From NCBI GenBank assembly GCA_022865865.1, contig JALHTN010000518.1, positions 1-6,656 on the forward strand: DNA of 6,656 nt, in the 5' to 3' direction. How positions within the stretch are numbered: position 1 is the first letter of the stretch; the number at the start of each line of letters is the position of its first letter. The stretch is from Anaerolineales bacterium (GTDB lineage Bacteria > Chloroflexota > Anaerolineae > Anaerolineales > UBA4823). Shown here piece by piece: positions 1 to 5,649 of the stretch. The translations under genes and the position numbers were made by a program. Under the pieces are notes generated by a model. That model made no database searches and was not told the DNA's origin. It saw only the letters and a list, made by a program, of their open reading frames with translations.

Positions 1-468
1 AATCACATTCAGATTGGTGCCCGGTTCAAGACCAGGGATTGTAATACCCAGGAATTGAGTTGCTGGAGATGATTGCGCCAGGGCAGCCAAACCTGGGTCA
101 GGTGGCAGGGCAACCAGCAATTTGATCTCGGCAGTTGAATCATCCAGGGTGAAGGAAGGTCGCAGCTCGAAATCCAACCCTTCGACCGCTGCAAGTTCGG
201 AGAGTGTCAGGGAGAGCTGCTCGGTAAGTGCTGCATCCCCCCCGGGGGCGGCTATGAGCACAACCAACCTTTGAGCGATGATGGGGGTTGGTACTTGAGT
301 CTCGATTTTCGGGGTAGCAGATGGAGTTGCACTCAGTTCAGGGGAGGTGGCTGCAGATTGGGTAGCAGTAGTTTCCGGGACATCCGGCGTACACGCGAAC
401 AGGATCGCACTGCTGAGCAGCAGCAAGATGGGTAATGCGATTTTCTTTGGCTTGTGATCCTTCAACAT
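1..468 (-). CDS. Partial lipoprotein, possibly BMP/PnrA-type substrate-binding protein (N-terminal 156 residues)
   Basis: The reading frame is open from an ATG at 468 to the window edge with no stop, so the C-terminal part is missing. The N-terminus begins MLKDHKPKK, followed by a hydrophobic stretch (residues about 10-25) ending in a lipobox-like LFAC with Cys26. This indicates a type II signal peptide and an exported, lipid-anchored protein. Residues about 27-63 form a Thr/Ser/Pro/Ala-rich linker (ATSPELSATPSATP and similar). The folded domain then starts with a beta strand (RLVVLIAAPG), and further on has LLVALPPDPG and TQFLGITIPG. This alternating strand/helix pattern resembles the first lobe of BMP-family (PnrA/Med) periplasmic binding proteins, which bind nucleosides or related ligands for ABC import. 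The family assignment is tentative; lipoprotein status is firmer. There is no clear ribosome binding site before the ATG. The gene is divergent from the HAD gene. A possible -10 (TATAGT, minus strand, 534-539) lies 66 bp before the start, without a good -35. Confidence 0.72.
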   Translation of the reverse strand, partial: MLKDHKPKKIALPILLLLSSAILFACTPDVPETTATQSAATSPELSATPSATPKIETQVPTPIIAQRLVVLIAAPGGDAALTEQLSLTLSELAAVEGLDFELRPSFTLDDSTAEIKLLVALPPDPGLAALAQSSPATQFLGITIPGLEPGTNLNVI

Positions 469-593
469 TGATAATTGTTGAGATGGTGTGTAATTTGGAA
501 TATTTCCGAGCCGTATTGGTTGGCGGCAATTGTACTATACCTGGCTCCTTCTATTGCTCAGAATTTCTTAATTTATTCCTGTATAATAACGCC
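469..593. other. Divergent intergenic region
   Basis: This AT-rich 125-bp gap separates the lipoprotein gene (leftward) from the HAD gene (rightward) and must hold both promoters. A reading frame continues upstream of the HAD ATG as far as 435, but its translation has no resemblance to the HAD family, so I treat it as non-coding. I see no convincing operator or riboswitch. Short inverted matches around 509-530 (GCCG...CGGC) are too weak to call. Confidence 0.6.
582..587 (+). promoter_or_regulatory. Perfect -10 box (TATAAT) directly before the HAD start; likely leaderless transcript
   Basis: The hexamer matches the sigma-70 consensus exactly. Six bases (AACGCC) separate it from the ATG at 594, so normal -10 to +1 spacing puts transcription start at or next to the A of the start codon. 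No Shine-Dalgarno-like sequence precedes this ATG, which agrees with a leaderless mRNA. No good -35 is found at 16-19 bp spacing; TTGCTC at 554-559 is 22 bp away, which is too far. Confidence 0.55.
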
Positions 594-1064
594 ATGATCG
601 AACTCAATATCCCAGGACGCGGTAAATTCGAACTCGAATACCTGGTTTGTGATGTCAACGGCACTCTGGCGGTGGATGGACAGCTGCAGGATGGTGTTAT
701 TCGCGGGCTCACTAATTTAAAGGATAGATTGAGAATTCATCTGCTGACAGCTGATACATTCGGCCGGCAAGCGGTCATCGACCGCCAGCTTAACCTGGAA
801 GCTGTGCGCATTGAGCCAGGTGAAGAGGCAGCACAAAAGACAGCTTTTGTGCGCCAGCTGGGTCCCGAGAAAGTTGTGGCGATTGGGCAGGGGGCAAATG
901 ATGCAGGCATGATAAAAGAAGCCCGTTTGGGCATCTGCATAATATCTCCCGAAGGAGCAGCCGTGGAAACTCTGCTAGCTGCTGATATGGTGATGCCAGA
1001 TATAATGAGCGCCCTCGATTTATTAGAAAAACCGCTGCGAGTAGTGGCAGGTTTACGAAAATGA
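594..1064 (+). CDS. Soluble P-type-ATPase-like HAD-superfamily protein
   Basis: The product is a 156-residue cytoplasmic protein with only the HAD core, close to the phosphorylation domain of P-type ATPases and to the small soluble P-type ATPase-like family (COG4087-like). Motif I is CDVNGTLA with the expected phosphoryl-accepting Asp20. The second acidic residue of canonical phosphatases (DxD) is Asn22, reminiscent of the DKTGT motif of P-type ATPases. Motif II is LLTADT (Thr52), a candidate motif III lysine is Lys82, and motif IV is GQGANDAGM (Asn102, Asp103), which would bind Mg2+. The signature set is therefore complete, and phosphatase or phosphotransfer activity is likely; the substrate is unknown. 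I chose ATG 594 because the family sequence begins at MIELNIPGRG and the box at 582-587 would lie inside any longer gene. The stop codon overlaps the start of the DUF389 gene (ATGA), so the two are probably translated together. There is no membrane segment. Confidence 0.85.
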   Translation: MIELNIPGRGKFELEYLVCDVNGTLAVDGQLQDGVIRGLTNLKDRLRIHLLTADTFGRQAVIDRQLNLEAVRIEPGEEAAQKTAFVRQLGPEKVVAIGQGANDAGMIKEARLGICIISPEGAAVETLLAADMVMPDIMSALDLLEKPLRVVAGLRK

Positions 1065-2260
1065 CCCAATTTAATGCCAATGTAACCCCCGACGATCCCG
1101 AGCAGCTGTCTCCGGCGCGGCGCAGAAGGGCGCGCCGTCTCCTGGCTCCCATGGAGGCTGAAGACAGAATTGACTTCCTAGATAAGGTAGCTCACCGGGC
1201 ATCGCCCTCCTTTGATTTTTTCCTGTTCTCGCTCCTGGCTGGGGCGGTGATCGCAGTGGGATATCTATTAGATTCTCAACCGATATTGGTATTGTCAGCC
1301 ATTCTCGCCCCGATGATGGCACCCGTGATCGGGGTTGCTCTGGGCATGGTGGTCGGTTCAGTACAATTCTTCCTGAGAAGCCTTATTGGCCTGTTGATCG
1401 GCAGTTTGTTAGTTTTCCTGGTTGGGATATTGGCCGGGTATGTTTCACGCATCTGGTATCCGCTCGATTTTACTCAAGCGCATATCAACACTCAATTATC
1501 CTGGGCTATGTTCATTCTAGTTGCATTGGGTGCAGGCTTGACATCTGCATCTATGGTGCGATCTGAGAAAAGTGCAGCCCTTCCAAGCGTTGCTCTGGCA
1601 TATGGTTTATACCTCCCGATCTCTGCGGCGGGATTAGGGTTGGGGAGCGGGGAAGCGTTCTTATTTCCGGATGGATTGGTTGTATTTGCCCAATATCTCT
1701 CCGGGGCAGTGCTGGTGGCAGCCTTGACATTTGTGATGCTTGGCTTTCGGCCATTAACCTTGTTTGGGTATACCGTCGGTGCAGTGGTCCTGCTATTCGG
1801 GATCGTGGTGCTAATCGGTGTCAGTGGAGCTGGGGCTTCTTTTGGGGCGCAAATTGCCCTGCCAACTCAGACACCCTCGATCACACCTTCCCCGACATTG
1901 ACCCTGACGCCAACTCCTATTCCCCCGACCCCTCAACCACCGACAGCGACTGCTTCCCAGACCGTGACTCCAACTTTCACCGTCAGTCCAACAGGGACAC
2001 TGACACCAACACCCACTCCGATTCTAGCGTTGGTGGATGCGGAAGTAGGGGGTGGGGCTCACCTACGGGCCGAACCCGGCTTTTCCGCACCCAGCATAAT
2101 CTTGCTGCAGAATGGTACCCCGGTTCAGATTATGCCGGATGATCCGGTGCAGGAAGGTGGGGGAATCTGGATACGCGTGCGCACTTTCGAGGGGGATGAG
2201 GGCTGGATACTGCAGATCTTGCTCTTGACTGCTACTCCTGCCCCTAATTGGGAAGGTTGA
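1061..2260 (+). CDS. DUF389 membrane protein with Thr/Pro linker and C-terminal SH3b-like domain
   Basis: This 399-residue protein has three parts. Residues 1-50 are cytoplasmic and Arg-rich (RRRRARR at 20-26). Residues 51-254 hold about seven membrane segments (roughly 51-70, 74-99, 107-128, 146-166, 171-195, 202-229, 232-254), including SAILAPMMAPVIG, the hallmark GAMLxAPLMxPI-like motif of DUF389. Residues 268-322 are a Thr/Pro/Ser repeat linker, and residues 325-390 look like a bacterial SH3 domain (AHLRAEPGFSAPSI, then GIWIRVR and EGWILQ). Loop charges (RSEK at 167-170, Arg at 230) fit a cytoplasmic N-terminus and, after seven passes, an external C-terminus. SH3b domains often bind cell-wall or other surface ligands; the DUF389 function is unknown. 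The ATG overlaps the HAD stop by four bases, with a weak GGCAGG ribosome binding site at 1046-1051. The family assignment is confident; the role is not. Confidence 0.88.
   Translation: MTQFNANVTPDDPEQLSPARRRRARRLLAPMEAEDRIDFLDKVAHRASPSFDFFLFSLLAGAVIAVGYLLDSQPILVLSAILAPMMAPVIGVALGMVVGSVQFFLRSLIGLLIGSLLVFLVGILAGYVSRIWYPLDFTQAHINTQLSWAMFILVALGAGLTSASMVRSEKSAALPSVALAYGLYLPISAAGLGLGSGEAFLFPDGLVVFAQYLSGAVLVAALTFVMLGFRPLTLFGYTVGAVVLLFGIVVLIGVSGAGASFGAQIALPTQTPSITPSPTLTLTPTPIPPTPQPPTATASQTVTPTFTVSPTGTLTPTPTPILALVDAEVGGGAHLRAEPGFSAPSIILLQNGTPVQIMPDDPVQEGGGIWIRVRTFEGDEGWILQILLLTATPAPNWEG
1862..2026 (+). repeat. Low-complexity Thr/Pro-rich linker coding segment
   Basis: This in-frame part of the DUF389 gene codes for residues 268-322, with recurring TPT, TPS and PTP units (for example LTPTPIPPTPQPP). 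Codons vary, so it is a protein-level low-complexity spacer and not a DNA microsatellite. Such linkers typically hold a surface domain away from the membrane. Confidence 0.8.
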
Positions 2261-2262
2261 AT

Positions 2263-2676
2263 TTATTTCTCTTGTTTGGGTAAATCTTGCGAGGTAAAAG
2301 CACCCGGCAGCAGTTCGCCAACCGTGGTCTCCTGGACAACCACTCCCTCACTATCCACGATCAGAATCTTGGTTTCTAATCCAAATTCCGAGAGCACCTG
2401 CCGGCAAGCCCCGCAGGGAGTACCCCCATTGCTGGAGGCTACCACCAACGCCTCAAAATCTTTTTCCCCCTCTGAAACTGCTTTAAACACCGCCACCCTT
2501 TCTGCGCAGGTGCCAGTTGGATAAGCCGCATTTTCAACATTTACACCAGTATAGATTTCACCAGTATTGGTAAGCAAAGCAGCTCCGACAGCATATCCCG
2601 AATAGGGAGCATAGGCTCGCTGTCGAGCTTTAAGAGCAGTTTCAATCATTTTTTCTTGCAGATCATCCGTCAGCAT
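2263..2676 (-). CDS. cdd: Cytidine deaminase (homotetrameric, zinc-dependent type)
   Basis: The enzyme hydrolyses cytidine and deoxycytidine to uridine and deoxyuridine in pyrimidine salvage, in the cytoplasm. The 137-residue length is typical of the small tetrameric class. Numbered from the chosen start, substrate-binding YAPYSGYAVGAAL lies at about 22-34, the NVENAAYPTGTCAER motif supplies zinc ligand Cys57 and catalytic Glu59, and PCGACRQVLSEF supplies Cys88 and Cys91. The C-terminal ELLPGAF is also family-typical. All catalytic residues are present. The frame is open to ATG codons at 2694 and 2724, but the start at 2676 gives the normal family length and overlaps the corC-like gene by only 14 nt. 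GGAG lies 12 nt upstream of it, a rather long spacing. It is the last gene of the glmU-like/corC-like/cdd operon and meets the DUF389 gene tail to tail. Confidence 0.93.
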   Translation of the reverse strand: MLTDDLQEKMIETALKARQRAYAPYSGYAVGAALLTNTGEIYTGVNVENAAYPTGTCAERVAVFKAVSEGEKDFEALVVASSNGGTPCGACRQVLSEFGLETKILIVDSEGVVVQETTVGELLPGAFTSQDLPKQEK

Positions 2677-3949
2677 GGTGTTCTTTATCTCCATTTCCGG
2701 ACAACGAGACCAATCGCAGTGCACGTACTTTGCGGATCCTCTGTCCGCTTACCTGCTCCACAGTTAACTGCAGATCTTTGATTTGCACTTTATCTCCAGC
2801 TGTTGGTACTCGCCCAATACGACTGTAAATCAATCCGCTTAAAGTATCTGCTTCGCTGTTGGGAAGCTCAGTGCCCATGATGTCATTGAAATCGTCGAGG
2901 TCAATGCGTCCCTGGAAAAGGTATTCATCTTCATTGATGGCCTGGAATAACAGCTCCTCTGCTTGATCATACTCATCGCGAATTTCACCAACAATCTCCT
3001 CCACGATATCTTCCAAGGTTACTAAACCTGCGACCCCGCCATATTCATCCACCACAACTGCCATGTGAATTCTTTTCGCTTGCAGTTCAGCGAGTAATTT
3101 ATCCACTTTTTTTGCTTCCGGAACAAAGTATGCCTGGCGCAGGTGATCGCTGAGGGAAACTTCGTGCATTCCTTCCAGCCAGATACCCAGTAGGTCTTTG
3201 GCGTACAACAATCCCAGGATATTGTCTACAGAATCTTTGAAAACTGGCACCCGGGAGTGACCGGATCGCTTTAAGGCGTGCATTGCCTCATCGATGGGAG
3301 TGTTGACTTCTAATGCCAGGACATCGATCCGGGGAACCATGATCTCGCGAACCAGGGTGTCACCCAGCCGGAAGATGGATACGATCATCTTCTGTTCTTC
3401 CTGTTCCAAGACTCCTTCCTCCTGTCCTGCTTCGACCAGGCTGATCAGCTCAGTTTCAGTTACTGTGCCTTCTTGGTTTGATTCATCTGATTTGGTAAGC
3501 ATGAAAGGCAGGGCGAGTATAGGAGACATGGCGAGATAGAGAAGGCGTGCATATGAGCTCAAACGCATCGCCCAAATCTCTGGATTATGTGATATCGCCG
3601 TTTCAACAACCCATTCCAAGAAAAAAGTAATTAACGAGGACACCAGCAATATACCCACTGCGTAGACCGCCAGAAAAGAAGTTGCCTTCCAAGGCAAGAA
3701 AATCAGTAAAGACAGGCCAGCGATAAGGAAGCGCAGAATGACTTGGAATAGTTTCAGGTTGGTTTGTGTGCGGGGGAGATTGGACAGCAGAGCTGTCGTG
3801 CGGTCGACCTGAGAAATTTTTTCATCTCTGTGAGCTAGCAAACGTGCGACATTGGAGTTCGAGAGGGCAGAACGAGCTGCGGAGGTTGTTATATCTGCCA
3901 GCAGGAAAATTATCAGGCCAATGGCAGAGATTAGGTCAGGGTCCATCAT
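2663..3949 (-). CDS. CorC/HlyC-type CNNM transporter-like protein with CBS pair
   Basis: This 428-residue membrane protein has the full family architecture: an N-terminal CNNM/DUF21 membrane region (about residues 1-155, hydrophobic segments near 6-20, 67-87, 91-115 and 136-151), a CBS pair (about 200-258 and 270-325), and a C-terminal CorC/HlyC domain (about 335-415). The cytoplasmic half is highly typical: REIMVPRIDV, GHSRVPVF, and HMAVVVDEYGGVAGLVTLED leading to EEIVGEIRDEYD. The family is linked to Mg2+ (and Co2+) efflux or resistance; annotation as hemolysin is historical. The membrane half is diverged: where relatives have a SxxExA motif after the first helix, this protein has SAARSA (residues 23-28), with Arg in place of Glu. 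Transport activity is therefore less certain than the family name suggests. Tandem ATGs at 3949 and 3946 are both possible starts; either overlaps the glmU-like stop (14 or 11 nt). AAAGAAGAA just upstream is a weak ribosome binding site. Confidence 0.88.
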   Translation of the reverse strand: MMDPDLISAIGLIIFLLADITTSAARSALSNSNVARLLAHRDEKISQVDRTTALLSNLPRTQTNLKLFQVILRFLIAGLSLLIFLPWKATSFLAVYAVGILLVSSLITFFLEWVVETAISHNPEIWAMRLSSYARLLYLAMSPILALPFMLTKSDESNQEGTVTETELISLVEAGQEEGVLEQEEQKMIVSIFRLGDTLVREIMVPRIDVLALEVNTPIDEAMHALKRSGHSRVPVFKDSVDNILGLLYAKDLLGIWLEGMHEVSLSDHLRQAYFVPEAKKVDKLLAELQAKRIHMAVVVDEYGGVAGLVTLEDIVEEIVGEIRDEYDQAEELLFQAINEDEYLFQGRIDLDDFNDIMGTELPNSEADTLSGLIYSRIGRVPTAGDKVQIKDLQLTVEQVSGQRIRKVRALRLVSLSGNGDKEHHADG

Positions 3950-5330
3950 GTTCTTCTTTCTTGCGTATGATCCTGGCAGGCATACCAACCGCCAGGGAAT
4001 TAGGAGGTACATCTTTTGTTACCACGGAGCCTGCGCCAGTCCGGGCGCCGGCGCCAATTTTGAGAGGGGCGATCAACATGGTATCGCTGCCGATAAATGC
4101 CCCGGCTCCAATCTCGGTGGGGTATTTGCTGCGACCATCATAATTGGCGGTGATCACTCCGGCACCAATATTTACTTCTGGTCCAATATTCGCATCTCCG
4201 ATATAAGAGAAATGACCCATCTTCGTGCCTGGTCCCAGGTATGAATTTTTTACCTCACCATAATTACCCATATGCACACCTTGTGCCAGGTGAGCACCTT
4301 TCCTCAGGCGGGCAAAAGGTCCAATGTCCACATCATCTTCTAAAATCGCACTTTCTGTGACCGAGAAGGTGATTTCACAGCGATCACCGATCTCGGTATC
4401 CGTGATCATGCTGTTTGGCCCAATCTGGCAGGCTTCTCCAATGCGAGTCCTTCCGCGCAGGTAAGTATTGGGGTGAATAACGGTATCCTGCCCGATCACA
4501 ACCAGGGTATCAATATAAGTCGTGTTGGGATCGATGATGGTCACTCCGCTGCGCATAAAGTCCTGGTTGATCCGCAGACGCAAACTGGCTTCTGCTTGAG
4601 ACAGATGAATTAGGGAATCGATCCTGAGCGCCTCATCAGGATCGATTAAAGTCAGGCTTTGGACCGGGAGATCAGCAGAACAGGCTAATTGGACTAAGTC
4701 GGAGAGCTGGAAATTTCCTGCAGGTGAGTCCGGAATTTGGGGCAGGGTCTCCCAGAGCCAATCTGCTGAAAAACAGTATATGCCTGCATCAAATTCAGTT
4801 TCTACCAGTGGGTCAGCGGTTGCCTGTTCCTGAACCATGACCCCGGTTATCTTACTGTCCTCTCCGCGCATAATCCGGTCATGGTGCTGCGGACCAGATG
4901 TCTGGAAAGAAGCAATGGTCATCACAGGTTGGGATCGAATAGAATCGCTTGTCCCCAGGTGGGCGGCGATCAGCTGTTTAAGGGTATTGACTGTCAGCAA
5001 GGGCGTATCTGCCCGAATGATCAACAGATGATCCGCTAAACCCCGCAGCATGGGCTCAGCCTGCAGAAGTGCTTGTGCAATGCTGTGCTGCTCAGGTTGA
5101 AGCACAATATTTACTCCAGGATCAACAGCACCCTGGAGAGGCTCATATACCTGGTCCAAAATCAGTGTTGCAGGAAAACCTGTTGCTTCCTGGGCTAGTT
5201 TAACAGCATAAAGGATCACGGGTTGTCCTGATAAAGGCTGCATTACCAGGGGTGTTCGGGAAGGGAAATCTCCTCCCAGCCCACCGGTAAAAATGACAGC
5301 TGCACAGGTTTTCGAGTTATTTTTGGCCAT
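3936..5330 (-). CDS. GlmU-like protein: degenerate uridylyltransferase domain plus intact-looking acetyltransferase domain
   Basis: The 464-residue protein has the two-domain layout and length of bifunctional GlmU, which makes UDP-GlcNAc from GlcN-1-P in the cytoplasm. The C-terminal left-handed beta-helix (about residues 263-455, repeated IGxx hexapeptides) keeps the acetyltransferase residues. By alignment with E. coli GlmU these are Arg341, Lys361, His373 (catalytic base), Tyr376, Asn396 and Lys402, in FARLRKGA, GEVKNS, GHFSYIGD and ANYDGRSK. The N-terminal nucleotidyltransferase fold (about 8-245) is recognisable but altered. LAAGxGTRM is replaced by FTGGLGGDF, so the Arg of that loop is Asp21; the Lys of PKVL is Leu28; and YGDVPL is RADTPL, with the metal-binding Asp108 kept. 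It may therefore acetylate amino-sugar phosphates without transferring UMP, or use another nucleotide or sugar. Because of this I do not assign the symbol glmU. The start at 5330 precedes the first beta strand (AAVIFTGG); no strong ribosome binding site is seen. It is the first gene of a three-gene operon. Confidence 0.85.
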   Translation of the reverse strand: MAKNNSKTCAAVIFTGGLGGDFPSRTPLVMQPLSGQPVILYAVKLAQEATGFPATLILDQVYEPLQGAVDPGVNIVLQPEQHSIAQALLQAEPMLRGLADHLLIIRADTPLLTVNTLKQLIAAHLGTSDSIRSQPVMTIASFQTSGPQHHDRIMRGEDSKITGVMVQEQATADPLVETEFDAGIYCFSADWLWETLPQIPDSPAGNFQLSDLVQLACSADLPVQSLTLIDPDEALRIDSLIHLSQAEASLRLRINQDFMRSGVTIIDPNTTYIDTLVVIGQDTVIHPNTYLRGRTRIGEACQIGPNSMITDTEIGDRCEITFSVTESAILEDDVDIGPFARLRKGAHLAQGVHMGNYGEVKNSYLGPGTKMGHFSYIGDANIGPEVNIGAGVITANYDGRSKYPTEIGAGAFIGSDTMLIAPLKIGAGARTGAGSVVTKDVPPNSLAVGMPARIIRKKEEHDGP

Positions 5331-5346
5331 ACCACAAAATTAACTG

Positions 5347-5375
5347 GAGATAAGAAAAATGGCGAGCTTTGTCAC
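5347..5375 (-). promoter_or_regulatory. Weak candidate promoter for the glmU-like operon
   Basis: On the minus strand GTGACA (5370-5375, five of six matches to TTGACA) is followed after exactly 17 bp by TATCTC (5347-5352, three of six matches to TATAAT). Transcription would begin near 5340, leaving a leader of about 10 nt before the ATG at 5330. It overlaps the terminator hairpin, so the call is tentative. A second -35-like TTGTCA lies at 5446-5451 without a good -10. Confidence 0.25.
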
Positions 5376-5388
5376 TCATGGCTCACCA
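5350..5388 (-). terminator. Likely Rho-independent terminator downstream of tRNA-Gln
   Basis: Read on the minus strand, TGGTGAGC (5388-5381) pairs with GCTCGCCA (5367-5360). This gives an 8-bp stem with one G-U pair around a 13-nt loop, followed at once by TTTTTCTTAT (5359-5350). This is the expected shape of an intrinsic terminator. It lies about 75 nt after the tRNA 3' end and ends 20 nt before the glmU-like start codon, so it either ends the tRNA transcript or acts as an attenuator for the operon. Confidence 0.6.
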
Positions 5389-5463
5389 AGTTGACCTTCG
5401 ATTAGGGTATTTAGTTGGAATTTCGTCTACCACAATATCTTTCCGTGACAATTTTTATTCAGG

Positions 5464-5534
5464 CTGGGGCGCCCGGATTCGAACCAGGATATACGGATTC
5501 AAAGTCCGCTGTGCTACCGTTGCACCACGCCCCA
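5464..5534 (-). tRNA. tRNA-Gln (anticodon TTG)
   Basis: The 71-nt minus-strand sequence folds into a full cloverleaf. The acceptor stem TGGGGCG/CGCCCCA has the U1-A72 pair usual for tRNA-Gln. The D arm is GTGC/GCAC with loop AACGGTA. The anticodon stem GCGGA/TCCGT encloses the loop CTTTGAA, placing anticodon TTG at 5502-5500 to read CAA (and CAG by wobble). The variable loop is 4 nt (ATAT), and the T arm is CCTGG-TTCGAAT-CCGGG with one wobble pair. The discriminator is G (5464). CCA is not encoded (CCT follows), so it must be added by the CCA-adding enzyme. It stands alone between oppF-like and glmU-like genes, with its own promoter. Confidence 0.95.
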
Positions 5535-5564
5535 AAGTAATGCCTAAAAAATCTGGCGGGCTGT

Positions 5565-5594
5565 ATTGTAACATAAGCCGTTACTGGCAGGCAA
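5565..5594 (-). promoter_or_regulatory. Promoter of the tRNA-Gln gene (extended -10)
   Basis: On the minus strand the -35-like TTGCCT (5594-5589, four of six consensus matches) is followed by an 18-bp spacer and the -10 TACAAT (5570-5565, five of six). TGT immediately upstream of it gives a TGn extended -10. Transcription would start near 5558, about 24 nt before the mature tRNA 5' end, a normal leader for RNase P processing. It lies fully in the gap between the oppF-like stop and the tRNA. Confidence 0.6.
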
Positions 5595-5602
5595 CATGAG
5601 AA

Positions 5603-5625
5603 GCGGCAGGTAAGGGGATAGCCGC
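5603..5625 (-). terminator. Weak hairpin after the oppF-like gene, possible terminator
   Basis: GCGGC and GCCGC form a 5-bp GC stem with a 13-nt loop, about 25 nt after the oppF-like stop. The following minus-strand sequence is TTCTCATG, a poor T-tract. Its location between the operon end and the tRNA promoter fits a terminator, but the stem is short and the call is weak. Confidence 0.28.
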
Positions 5626-5649
5626 AGAAATTAATGGGGAGAATTTTGA

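Noticed and set aside
435..593. In-frame upstream extension of the HAD gene to an ATG at 435
   Set aside because: The added 53 residues do not look like the family N-terminus, overlap the start of the divergent lipoprotein gene, and span the promoter box at 582-587.
737..1322. Several minus-strand open frames opposite the HAD and DUF389 genes
   Set aside because: They are Arg/Ser/Pro-rich shadow frames opposite genes with clear protein families and show no domain of their own.
1862..2026. Possible tandem DNA repeat or CRISPR-like array in the DUF389 gene
   Set aside because: The periodicity is at the level of Thr/Pro codons only; units vary in length and sequence, with no conserved repeats or spacers.
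2677..2724. Longer cytidine deaminase start at 2724 or 2694
   Set aside because: The extra residues fall inside the corC-like gene, make the enzyme longer than usual for the class and resemble no family N-terminus.
3950..4012. Longer corC-like start at 4012
   Set aside because: The 21 extra residues are an out-of-frame reading of the glmU-like C-terminus and lack resemblance to the family; the ATG pair at 3949/3946 directly precedes the first membrane helix.
5464..5534. tRNA gene as a mobile-element attachment site
   Set aside because: I saw no integrase gene and no repeat of the tRNA 3' end elsewhere in the window; both flanks are housekeeping genes.
5369..5599. A 76-codon open frame on the plus strand antisense to the tRNA
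   Set aside because: It covers the terminator, the tRNA and its promoter on the wrong strand and has no ribosome binding site or recognisable sequence.
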